A DNA stretch of 32,941 nt from Caldisericota bacterium (lineage in GTDB: Bacteria > Caldisericota > Caldisericia > Caldisericales > Caldisericaceae). Under the pieces are notes generated by a model. That model did no database searches, was not told where the DNA came from, and saw nothing but the letters and a program-made list of their open reading frames with translations. Position 1 is the first letter of the stretch. Every line of letters starts with the position of its first letter. The stretch is taken from positions 1 to 32,941 of the forward strand of contig JAUXIC010000006.1 in NCBI GenBank assembly GCA_030621215.1, in the 5' to 3' direction. Made by a program: the position numbers and the translations under genes. This document shows, in pieces, positions 6,961 to 14,829 of this stretch.

Positions 6961-9336
6961 TTACTTCTTCATTATCATTAAAAAATCGGTCACCTCTTTT
7001 TTATTATTAGCAACTGCCATAGCAATCTTTTCTGCAGTTATTGGCATTGTCTTTACTCTAATACCAATCGCATCTTCAACCGCATTTGCAATGATAGGTG
7101 CTGCCGGAATCATTGTGTGTTCGGCAATACCTCGTGCACCAAATGGTCCATCTGGCTGAGGTACCTCAACAATTATCGGTACAACTTCATCAGGAATATC
7201 TAAAAACGTAGGGATTTTATAATCCGTAAAATTTGGATTAAGTATTTTACCATTTTCATCAAATCTCATATCCTCATACAATACAGTTGCTAATCCTTGC
7301 AAAAGACCTCCAATGATTTGATGCTCAACATTCCGGGGATTAAGTGCTTTTCCGGCATCAACTGCCTCAACAGCCTTAAGAACCCTTATTTTGCCAGTTT
7401 GTTTATCTACTTCAATTTTTACTGCTCCAGCACCAACGGTATAATGAACATTTGGATGACCACCCTGGCTTGTCTCAGGGTCTTGTTTTGCAGATGTGAA
7501 CTCTGGCATAAATGAGCCACTTCCAACTATTGCCCCACCTCTATACGTTCCGTCTTTAGTCTGAATCCCGTTTATTACGAAGTCCCTAAGTGGCAATTCA
7601 AAACTAGGATGCAATTTGCATTTAACCTTTTCATCTTCAAGATAAAGAGAATCTTTATCATAGTGATATGCTGCATGTACAACCTCAAATATCTTATCCC
7701 TCATTTCAAGTGCAGCCCTCTTAACTGCATTGCCGCTAGCCCATGTTACGTGGGACGCAACAGTTTGCCAGTGGTAAGGATTTCTATCCGTATCCGGAAG
7801 TTCAACTCTTATCTTTTCAATTGGCACAGAAAGAATCTCTGCAGCAACTTGAGCCATAACTGTAAGGTAGCCCTGTCCTAATTCCATGCCAGAAACAAGA
7901 ATATTCAAACTTCCGTCTTCATTGAATTTTATAAAAGCAGAAGTTGTAACGTTTGGTGGCATTGCAGGTGCTTTCCAGAAAATAGATAGACCTTTTCCAA
8001 TTGCTTTGTTAGGATCTTTTGACTCTTCCTTTTTCCCCCAGTTAATCTCATCAGCAACTTTATCAATTGCTTCAAGAAGTCCATTGGGATTCATTGGTGC
8101 ACCATAAGCAACAGTATCTCCCTCCTTTATGCCATTTTTTCTTCTGAACTCTACTTGATCTATACCTATAGCATTTGCAATTCTTGTCATATGCGACTCA
8201 ACCGAAAATGACATTTCAGAATATCCAAAACCTCTGTAAGGACCTGCTGCAGGAAGATTCGTATAAATACAGTATGAATCAATTGACACATTTGGTATTC
8301 TATAAGGACCTGTTGCTGACAAACCTGATGCATTCACAACATTTGCACCGTACTCAGCATACGGACCAGCATCCCAGTAATTTGCCATTTCAAATGCAGT
8401 TATTGTTCCATCCTTCTTTACTCCAGCTTTTATCTTTGTAACAACCTGTTGCCTCATATACGTATTATAAAACTCCTGGTCCCTTCTCCACATAACCTTA
8501 ACAGGATGTCCTTTTACGGTCGTTGCCAGAGCAGTAGCGATAATCTCCATTGTCACACCAGCTTTCCCGCCAAAGCCACCACCAACATACGGAGCTATTA
8601 CTCTAATATCCTTGTGTGAAAAACCAAGAGGAGCAAGTGCATCAGCAAAAAGGTTTCTCTGTGTATAAGGGGATTGAGTACTTGCCCAAACAGTTAATCT
8701 CCCTGAATAATCAAGCAGCCCAACTGCTATGTGGGTCTCCAGACAACAATGAGCATACCTTGGAACTCTGTAAGTATCTTCAAGAATAAAATCTGCATCT
8801 TTAAATCCTTTCTCGGTATTTCCTTTCCTAAGTTTTAAACGATGGGTAAGATTTGTACCGCCTTTTGGAAAAAACCACGGTACATGAGGGTAATTTCCAA
8901 GGTCTGGGTGAATGATAACAGCATCTTCCTTTAGTGCTTCAATTGGATCAAAAACTGGTTGAAGAGGTTCATATTCAACCTTAACTAATTTTGCAGCTTT
9001 TTGTGCAATCCTTGGATCTCTTGCAATAACTGCTGCAACCTGCTCTCCAATAAATCTCACCCTATCCTGAGCAAATATATACCTATCCTTCATGTATAAG
9101 CCAAACTTGTAAGGAAAGTCTTTTCCTGTAACAACTTTCACAACACCTTCCATTTTTTCTGCTTCACTTGTATCAATACTCTTTATCAGTGCATGCGGAT
9201 GAGGGCTTTCAATTATTTCAGCATAAAGAAGATTTGGTCCAAAGTCAATATCATCAACATATTTTGCAGCCCCAGTTACTTTTTCCTTTTCATCTAATCT
9301 TTTTACTGATTTCCCAATAAATTTAAATTCTTCCAT
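6961..9336 (-). CDS. Xanthine-dehydrogenase-family molybdopterin-binding (large) subunit
   Basis: VGGGFGGKAG, GPYRGFGYSEM, GMELGQGYLTVMAQVAAE, GARGIAEHTMIPAAPIIANAVEDA. ATG at 9336 (MEEFKFIG) follows AGGAGAGGAG; ORF track start is 9375. Confidence 0.95.
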   Translation of the reverse strand: MEEFKFIGKSVKRLDEKEKVTGAAKYVDDIDFGPNLLYAEIIESPHPHALIKSIDTSEAEKMEGVVKVVTGKDFPYKFGLYMKDRYIFAQDRVRFIGEQVAAVIARDPRIAQKAAKLVKVEYEPLQPVFDPIEALKEDAVIIHPDLGNYPHVPWFFPKGGTNLTHRLKLRKGNTEKGFKDADFILEDTYRVPRYAHCCLETHIAVGLLDYSGRLTVWASTQSPYTQRNLFADALAPLGFSHKDIRVIAPYVGGGFGGKAGVTMEIIATALATTVKGHPVKVMWRRDQEFYNTYMRQQVVTKIKAGVKKDGTITAFEMANYWDAGPYAEYGANVVNASGLSATGPYRIPNVSIDSYCIYTNLPAAGPYRGFGYSEMSFSVESHMTRIANAIGIDQVEFRRKNGIKEGDTVAYGAPMNPNGLLEAIDKVADEINWGKKEESKDPNKAIGKGLSIFWKAPAMPPNVTTSAFIKFNEDGSLNILVSGMELGQGYLTVMAQVAAEILSVPIEKIRVELPDTDRNPYHWQTVASHVTWASGNAVKRAALEMRDKIFEVVHAAYHYDKDSLYLEDEKVKCKLHPSFELPLRDFVINGIQTKDGTYRGGAIVGSGSFMPEFTSAKQDPETSQGGHPNVHYTVGAGAVKIEVDKQTGKIRVLKAVEAVDAGKALNPRNVEHQIIGGLLQGLATVLYEDMRFDENGKILNPNFTDYKIPTFLDIPDEVVPIIVEVPQPDGPFGARGIAEHTMIPAAPIIANAVEDAIGIRVKTMPITAEKIAMAVANNKKEVTDFLMIMKK

Positions 9337-9349
9337 TTCTCCTCTCCTT

Positions 9350-9820
9350 TTATTTTTTATCAACATCTTTTTCATTCACATCAAGTACTGCCTTGATTAT
9401 AGGAGTGTAGCCAGTACATCTACATAGATTCCCTGATAGCCCTTCTTTTACTTCTTCCTCTGTTGGGTTTGGATTTTTATTCAAAAGCTCTGTCGCCGAC
9501 ATTATCATTCCCGGGGCACAGAATCCACACTGAAATGAACCCTGGTCAATAAAAGACTCTTGAAGAGAGGTAAGTTTGTCCTTTGATAATCCTTCAACTG
9601 TTAAAATTTCTTGACCATCAGCCTCAATTGCAAGTATTATACAAGACCTAACGCCTTTACCATTCAATAGAACCGTGCAGGCACCACAATCTCCTCTTCC
9701 ACATGCATATTTTATGCTATGCATTCCAAGTTTTTCCCTTAAGACATCAACAAGTAAATCATTTGGTTCTACATAAGCATTTCTTTTCTCACCATTTAAA
9801 ATAAACGAAATTTTTTTCAT
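9350..9820 (-). CDS. [2Fe-2S] subunit of the xanthine-dehydrogenase-type enzyme
   Basis: CGRGDCGACTVLLNGKGVRSC and CGFCAPGM...CRCTGYTPI: both [2Fe-2S] motifs. Confidence 0.96.
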   Translation of the reverse strand: MKKISFILNGEKRNAYVEPNDLLVDVLREKLGMHSIKYACGRGDCGACTVLLNGKGVRSCIILAIEADGQEILTVEGLSKDKLTSLQESFIDQGSFQCGFCAPGMIMSATELLNKNPNPTEEEVKEGLSGNLCRCTGYTPIIKAVLDVNEKDVDKK

Positions 9821-9831
9821 CTCTTCTCCTC

Positions 9832-10722
9832 CTAGATTAATCTCTCTCCATAAGCAGGGCCTTTGCCATCAACCCTTTCAACCGCGGCCTTAATTCCTCT
9901 TTCAAGCATAATTTTTGCTATATGTATTCTATACTCCTTTGTGGCTCGCACATCTGTGATTGGAGAAATTTCTTCAGATACTAAGCTTTTTGCCGTTTCG
10001 ATTAATGAATCCGTCAATGGTTTCCCATTCAAAAGCGCTTCTATTTTCTTTGCCCTGCCTGGTACCGGCCCAACCGCACAAAATGCCAAACGATATTCGT
10101 CCCCTTCCAATGCAAGTATGCCTAAACCAACCTGAGCAAGATCTTCTCCTTTATATCTACCAAGTTTTACATAGCTTCCTCCGTGTTTTTTCACAGGAAG
10201 AGAAAAAACAATTTCACGAACGAATTCTTCCTCTTTGAGAGCAGTTCTTCTCGGGCCAAGAAACCAGTTGAGTGCCGGGATAACCCTTTCCCCCTCTGCC
10301 CCCCGCACAACAATATCTGCTTCATATACAAGAAGGGCAGGACCGCTGTCAAGCGACGGTACTCCTGAACAAATGTTTCCTGCTAAAGTCGCCCTGTTGC
10401 GTATTCCAACAGAAGCAACTGTCTTTGAGGATTCCCAGAGTAAAGGAAATTGTTCCTTTACGACATCTGAATCAATCAAGTCAGCAAATGTCACAAGTGC
10501 CCCAATATGAAGCTTGCCTTCTTTAAATTCAAGTTTTTTTAATTCTTTAATGCCTTTAATGTCAATAACCACGGCAGGAGATTCAATTTCATCCTTTATT
10601 CTAACGACCAGATCCGTGCCGCCTGCAAGAAGACTAGCCTTGCCTTTGTATTCAAGAAGAAGTTTAATAACGTCTTCAATTCTTTCTGGTTTAAAATACT
10701 CAAATTCATGTACTATTGCCAT
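9832..10722 (-). CDS. FAD-binding subunit of the xanthine-dehydrogenase-type enzyme
   Basis: LLAGGTDLVVRIKDE, VGIRNRATLAGNICSGVPSLDSGPALLVYEA: FAD motifs of the CoxM/XDH-FAD family. Confidence 0.95.
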   Translation of the reverse strand: MAIVHEFEYFKPERIEDVIKLLLEYKGKASLLAGGTDLVVRIKDEIESPAVVIDIKGIKELKKLEFKEGKLHIGALVTFADLIDSDVVKEQFPLLWESSKTVASVGIRNRATLAGNICSGVPSLDSGPALLVYEADIVVRGAEGERVIPALNWFLGPRRTALKEEEFVREIVFSLPVKKHGGSYVKLGRYKGEDLAQVGLGILALEGDEYRLAFCAVGPVPGRAKKIEALLNGKPLTDSLIETAKSLVSEEISPITDVRATKEYRIHIAKIMLERGIKAAVERVDGKGPAYGERLI

Positions 10723-10739
10723 AGTTTCCTCCTCTAAAA

Positions 10740-10777
10740 TAAAAAGGAGAGAGTAAAAAGTTTTTCACTCTCTCCTT
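10740..10777 (-). terminator. Rho-independent terminator after the cyclase-family gene
   Basis: AAGGAGAGAGT (10744-10754) / ACTCTCTCCTT (10767-10777); minus-strand 3' side is T-rich (TTTTTATTTT). Confidence 0.8.
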
Positions 10778-10788
10778 CGAAATTAAAA

Positions 10789-12426
10789 TTATTTTGCCTT
10801 CCAGGCTACAAATCTACCCCACATTGACTCAGCTTCCATAGCCCTTGCAAGGAAACACCCTATATAATATCTGCCGCTTGGGAGTTTTGCAATGTCTGAT
10901 GAAAGGTTTTCTGCATGAACAAGTTGTTTCGGGAATAGTTTCAAATGCATAACCTGATAGAACTCCTCAAGTGGGTACATCTCGTCCCAGTCCTTGCCAA
11001 ACTGCTCTACCAGTTTTCTATTTGCTTCCTCAAATGTCTTAGGATGCCATATTCTCATAATTGTGTTCATCGGATGGTCAGCACTAACAGCATCGACTCC
11101 TATCCATTTTATCTTCATATCAATAACCCACTGTGCAAAATCAGGTGATGGACCCGGATGCCTAACCATATACTTAAATTCATCTGAATCCGGACTATTC
11201 CATCCATATTTGCCCCAACCGGTTTTTATGATAAGAATGTCTCCTTCGTGAATGTCTACAACTTTTTTAATCATTTCCGGAGTATAAACGCTCACATCGC
11301 TCACCATATCCGAAATATCAGCTACAACGCCAGGGCCAACCCATTGTTCAAGTGGGACTTGACCAATTGTTCTGCCTGCGGGATAGAAATGTTTCTCTCC
11401 ATCCATATGTGTAGCCAGGTGAATACTCGCGTTACATATTGAAGCATTTCTACCAAGACCAAACTGCTGCTGTCCAACTCTCTTAAAGAATTTCACAGTA
11501 AGCGGTTCGTAATTTAACCACTGTGGCGTTCTCACGCTGAACGGTACGGTAAGGTCGTACTGCTCCATTGACTCCATGATTTGAATAAACTCCTCATTAT
11601 CCATACCGTCTGGCGCCCCATACGCAGTTAATCTTGTCCATGCTGCTTCGGTTTCCATAAATGGTATAACACCATTAAAGAACCAGAGTCTCTTATTTAG
11701 AATTTTTTCTATATCTCCTCCGACACTTTCTACAAAAACCAAATGAGATTTTGGAACTTTTACATGCATCAATTTATAGTATTCTTCAGGAGGGAACATT
11801 TCATCCCATTCTTTTCCGTAATCTTTTCTCATTTTTTCTTTTGCCTTTGTAAAATCTCTATCATGCCAGTATCTTATTGGAGTGTTCATAGGGTGTTCAA
11901 TACAGCCAGTATCTATTCCAACCCATTTTAGCTTCATATTCATGGCCCATTCAAAAAACTCCATATTTGCCCCGGGATGACGAACCAAAAAACCAAATTC
12001 ACTTGAATCAGGTTTATCCCAGGAATACTTGTTGTAGCCAGTGTAAATGATAAGAATGTCCCCTTCTTTTACATTTGCCCTTTCGGTAATCATTTCAGGG
12101 GTAATAATGCTATAATCACTTACCGCATCTGAAATGTCAACAACAACTCCCTGTCCTGAAAGTTCTTTAAGTGGAATGTCACTAATTGCTCTTCCACCAG
12201 AATGATACGCAGTTTCACCAACAAGATGAGTTCCAACAGAATTACTCCAATTCAAAATTTGCCCATTTGCTCCCTGTCCTCCTCCATAAGCACCCGTAAC
12301 CCTTTTAAAGAAATGTACCTCAAAAGATTTGTCATGTGGCCAAGGTGGCGTAAAGATACTAACAGGTTGCGATAAATCATACAACTTGGCTTTTTTCATT
12401 AACTCAAGAAACTTTTCACTTTCCAT
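10789..12426 (-). CDS. Tandem-duplicated cyclase-family (PF04199-like; kynurenine formamidase/isatin hydrolase fold) hydrolase
   Basis: Two ~270-aa repeats sharing VVxDISDxVSDxSxxTPEMI, EGDILIIxTGxxKYxW, RHPG, HPMNTxxRxWH, WDEMxPxEExYxxMHxK. Repeat 1 NSVGTHLVGETAYHSGGR; repeat 2 SIHLATHMDGEKHFYPAGR. Confidence 0.88.
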   Translation of the reverse strand: MESEKFLELMKKAKLYDLSQPVSIFTPPWPHDKSFEVHFFKRVTGAYGGGQGANGQILNWSNSVGTHLVGETAYHSGGRAISDIPLKELSGQGVVVDISDAVSDYSIITPEMITERANVKEGDILIIYTGYNKYSWDKPDSSEFGFLVRHPGANMEFFEWAMNMKLKWVGIDTGCIEHPMNTPIRYWHDRDFTKAKEKMRKDYGKEWDEMFPPEEYYKLMHVKVPKSHLVFVESVGGDIEKILNKRLWFFNGVIPFMETEAAWTRLTAYGAPDGMDNEEFIQIMESMEQYDLTVPFSVRTPQWLNYEPLTVKFFKRVGQQQFGLGRNASICNASIHLATHMDGEKHFYPAGRTIGQVPLEQWVGPGVVADISDMVSDVSVYTPEMIKKVVDIHEGDILIIKTGWGKYGWNSPDSDEFKYMVRHPGPSPDFAQWVIDMKIKWIGVDAVSADHPMNTIMRIWHPKTFEEANRKLVEQFGKDWDEMYPLEEFYQVMHLKLFPKQLVHAENLSSDIAKLPSGRYYIGCFLARAMEAESMWGRFVAWKAK

Positions 12427-12451
12427 ACTTACCTCCCTTTAATTTTTATTA

Positions 12452-13696
12452 TTAAGACGCGTATTTCTTTGCAAATGCAACAATAGCCTGTTTAAATACG
12501 TCCATTGGAGCATCGATAAGTCCTGCACCAACCTGCCCGACTCCGGGGTCCTTATGTGCAACACCAGTATCAAGGAATGGAACAATATTTTTCTCAACAA
12601 CTTTTCTGATGTCTATCCCTGTCGGAGTCCCTCTAAAATCAAAATAAGGAATTTGATACATATTGTTTTCACCAATTGTAATTTCGTACATCTCAAGGTT
12701 TTTAGAAGTTGCAAGCTTAACGTCTCCACCTACAAATTGAATTATCGCCGGGGCAGCAGCAATTGCCAGGCCGCCGAGTCCTGCGGTTTCCATTATTGAG
12801 CTGTCACCGATATCTCCTCCAACATCTTCTTTTGTAAACCCGGGGAAAAGAAGAACATCCGGAACAGGAGATTTTGTAACAAACCATTCATCACCAAGAC
12901 CAGAAACCTGAATACCCCAGTCAGTTCCATTTCTTGACATAACAGTTACCAGAGTGCTTCCTTCAATATTTCTTGCAGGATCAAGAGAGGCCTTGCAGCT
13001 TGCCATAATGAATGGAAGGAAAGTATGAATGTTTGCCTGCATGAAATTAATTACATCATTTGTCTCTTTTACATCTTCCATAGTTTGTATAAGATAAGGC
13101 GTTAGTTTTGCAAATAATAAATAAGACGCAGCTCTGCTTCTATTATGAAGTTCGTCTCCCATTGTAAGCGCTTCTGCTATTATGGGTTTAAGTTCCATTT
13201 TCCCCGCCTTTTTTATGGCCCTACTTAAAACCGGAAGCATAACATTTTCCATCCACTTCAACCTTTCAATTACATCCGGGGAATATGCACCCATTCTCAG
13301 AACTTTTCCAATTCCTTCATTGAGAGTGTTAAAAGCCACATTGCCAAATGTTTCGTTTTTGACAACAATAACAGGCATTGATGCAGAAACAATTCCAGCC
13401 ATTGGTCCTACGGTGCTATGATGATGACAGGGATCGAATTCAATTTCTCCAGATGCGGCAAGCACTGCTGCCTCTTCTGGAGTTTCAGCAAACCCTTCAT
13501 ACACCAAAACACCCATCACTGCCCCTTTTTGAGGGCCGCTCATTCTATCCCAGGTTACAGGCGGACCTGCATGAAGAATGAGGTTTTTCTTCATTCCAGG
13601 GATTACATCAATTGCTTTCTCAACACCAATCCAAACCGGTCTTGCATCAAGAAGCCTTTTAAAAGCTTCTTGGTTAGCTTTTTCAATGTCTACCAT
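12452..13696 (-). CDS. DUF1116 family protein (YlbE/AllG-like)
   Basis: ARPVWIGVEKAIDVIPGMKKNLILHAGPPVTWDRMSGPQKGAVMGVLVYEG, FDPCHHHSTVGPMAGIVSASMPVIVV, MSRNGTDWGIQVSGLGDEWF. Confidence 0.85.
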   Translation of the reverse strand: MVDIEKANQEAFKRLLDARPVWIGVEKAIDVIPGMKKNLILHAGPPVTWDRMSGPQKGAVMGVLVYEGFAETPEEAAVLAASGEIEFDPCHHHSTVGPMAGIVSASMPVIVVKNETFGNVAFNTLNEGIGKVLRMGAYSPDVIERLKWMENVMLPVLSRAIKKAGKMELKPIIAEALTMGDELHNRSRAASYLLFAKLTPYLIQTMEDVKETNDVINFMQANIHTFLPFIMASCKASLDPARNIEGSTLVTVMSRNGTDWGIQVSGLGDEWFVTKSPVPDVLLFPGFTKEDVGGDIGDSSIMETAGLGGLAIAAAPAIIQFVGGDVKLATSKNLEMYEITIGENNMYQIPYFDFRGTPTGIDIRKVVEKNIVPFLDTGVAHKDPGVGQVGAGLIDAPMDVFKQAIVAFAKKYAS

Positions 13697-13733
13697 AACG
13701 CCTCCTTGTAAATTTTTATTGTATTTTAAATTG

Positions 13734-13776
13734 TCTTGGCTTTAAGAGATATTTATGAGTTCGCCGACCGCCAAGA
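13734..13776 (-). promoter_or_regulatory. Leader hairpin upstream of the DUF1116 gene
   Basis: 7-bp stem TCTTGGC (13770-13776 region, minus strand) / GCCAAGA (13734-13740) enclosing GGTCGGCGAACTCATAAATATCTCTTAAA. Confidence 0.4.
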
Positions 13777-13796
13777 TATCCTTTTTTCTCTTTTAA

Positions 13797-13825
13797 ATTT
13801 TATCAAATTTTTAATCTTCAGTCAA
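13797..13825 (-). promoter_or_regulatory. Sigma70-type promoter for the DUF1116-cyclase genes
   Basis: Minus strand TTGACT (13820-13825), 17-bp spacer, TAAAAT (13797-13802). Confidence 0.75.
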
Positions 13826-13876
13826 ACAAAATAACAAAAAATAAATCAAGCTGATAAAATACTTTAAGACAATAAA

Positions 13877-14341
13877 CTATTCTATATATTCCTCGTTAAC
13901 CGGAATTTTCTTGTTTTCATTTTCGAAGTAATATTTTATTGCATCAACCCATTCCTTGGGACGGGGAAGTTCGAAAGCCGCTCTATCGATTTTACCTCCG
14001 CTGCCGGTAAAATAAAATGCAAGGCATTTCATGATTGTAGGTTCATTTTTATGAAAATCTGTAACAGCAATTGACACGAGATCTTTTGCTGAAATAAAAA
14101 GTTCCCTCTTGTCAAACCTTCCCTTATAATATAATCCATTTTTAAGAAGAATCATTTGTCCTCCTGAATCAATAATCCCGCCAGGTTCCGATGCAAGCCC
14201 ATAGAAATGTACCCCATAACTTGCAATGACAATATCTTCCTCCTTAAACATCCCCCTTACTTTTTTCATGTCTCTCTGGAGAAACCACTTAAAAAAAACA
14301 ATGGCAAAAATAAATGCACTGGCCAAAATATAATAATACAT
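13877..14341 (-). CDS. Uncharacterised membrane-anchored protein (one N-terminal TM helix)
   Basis: MYYYILASAFIFAIVFFKWFL followed by a soluble, possibly PH-like beta-rich domain. Confidence 0.7.
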   Translation of the reverse strand: MYYYILASAFIFAIVFFKWFLQRDMKKVRGMFKEEDIVIASYGVHFYGLASEPGGIIDSGGQMILLKNGLYYKGRFDKRELFISAKDLVSIAVTDFHKNEPTIMKCLAFYFTGSGGKIDRAAFELPRPKEWVDAIKYYFENENKKIPVNEEYIE

Positions 14342-14360
14342 AAAAACTTCTCCTCTTAAA

Positions 14361-14741
14361 TTATTTAACTCTTTCCAGAATTATTATTACTCTCCTCATT
14401 GCATAGCGGTAGCGATACCCTTTTTTGACGTTCATCGCATTTAAAATCGATTCTGCAATCTCCTCGTTTGTCTTTCCTCTTTTTCTCAGCTTTTGAATCT
14501 TTTTTAAGTTTGCCTGGACAATTTTTTCATACCCTCCTGTTTCACTTGCATGAACATAATAAAAACTCATCAACGACAAAAATGCAGCAAGCACAACAAG
14601 TATTATAGTATCATAAGAAGAACTTTTGATAACATATCTTAATATCGAATTTGGATTTCCTACATTAAATATTAAGTAGAATACAATTACTGCAAGTATC
14701 ACAAAAGCAGTGAAAAAAAATTTTTTACCTTGACTACTCAC
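14361..14741 (-). CDS. Uncharacterised membrane protein (two TM helices, basic C-terminal helical segment)
   Basis: Track ORF begins with TTG at 14786, but GTG at 14741 (VSSQGKKFFF) has an ideally placed GGAGG. Confidence 0.65.
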   Translation of the reverse strand: MSSQGKKFFFTAFVILAVIVFYLIFNVGNPNSILRYVIKSSSYDTIILVVLAAFLSLMSFYYVHASETGGYEKIVQANLKKIQKLRKRGKTNEEIAESILNAMNVKKGYRYRYAMRRVIIILERVK

Positions 14742-14753
14742 CTTTACCTCCAA

Positions 14754-14784
14754 GGAGCCAAGAGCTTTTTCTGCTCCTGGCTCC
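14754..14784 (-). promoter_or_regulatory. Intercistronic hairpin between the NCS2 permease gene and the downstream membrane-protein gene
   Basis: GGAGCCAGGAGC-agaaaaa-GCTCTTGGCTCC (minus strand), 12 bp with one G.U; no U-tract, RBS immediately downstream. Confidence 0.55.
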
Positions 14785-14829
14785 AACCAAAAACCACCTA
14801 AAAATTATTTTTGAGCTTCCTCAAAGCAA

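Noticed and set aside
6961-9336. Aerobic CO dehydrogenase (coxL) identity
   Set aside because: The AYRCSFR active-site loop of form I CoxL is absent; GPYRGFGYSEM is present instead.
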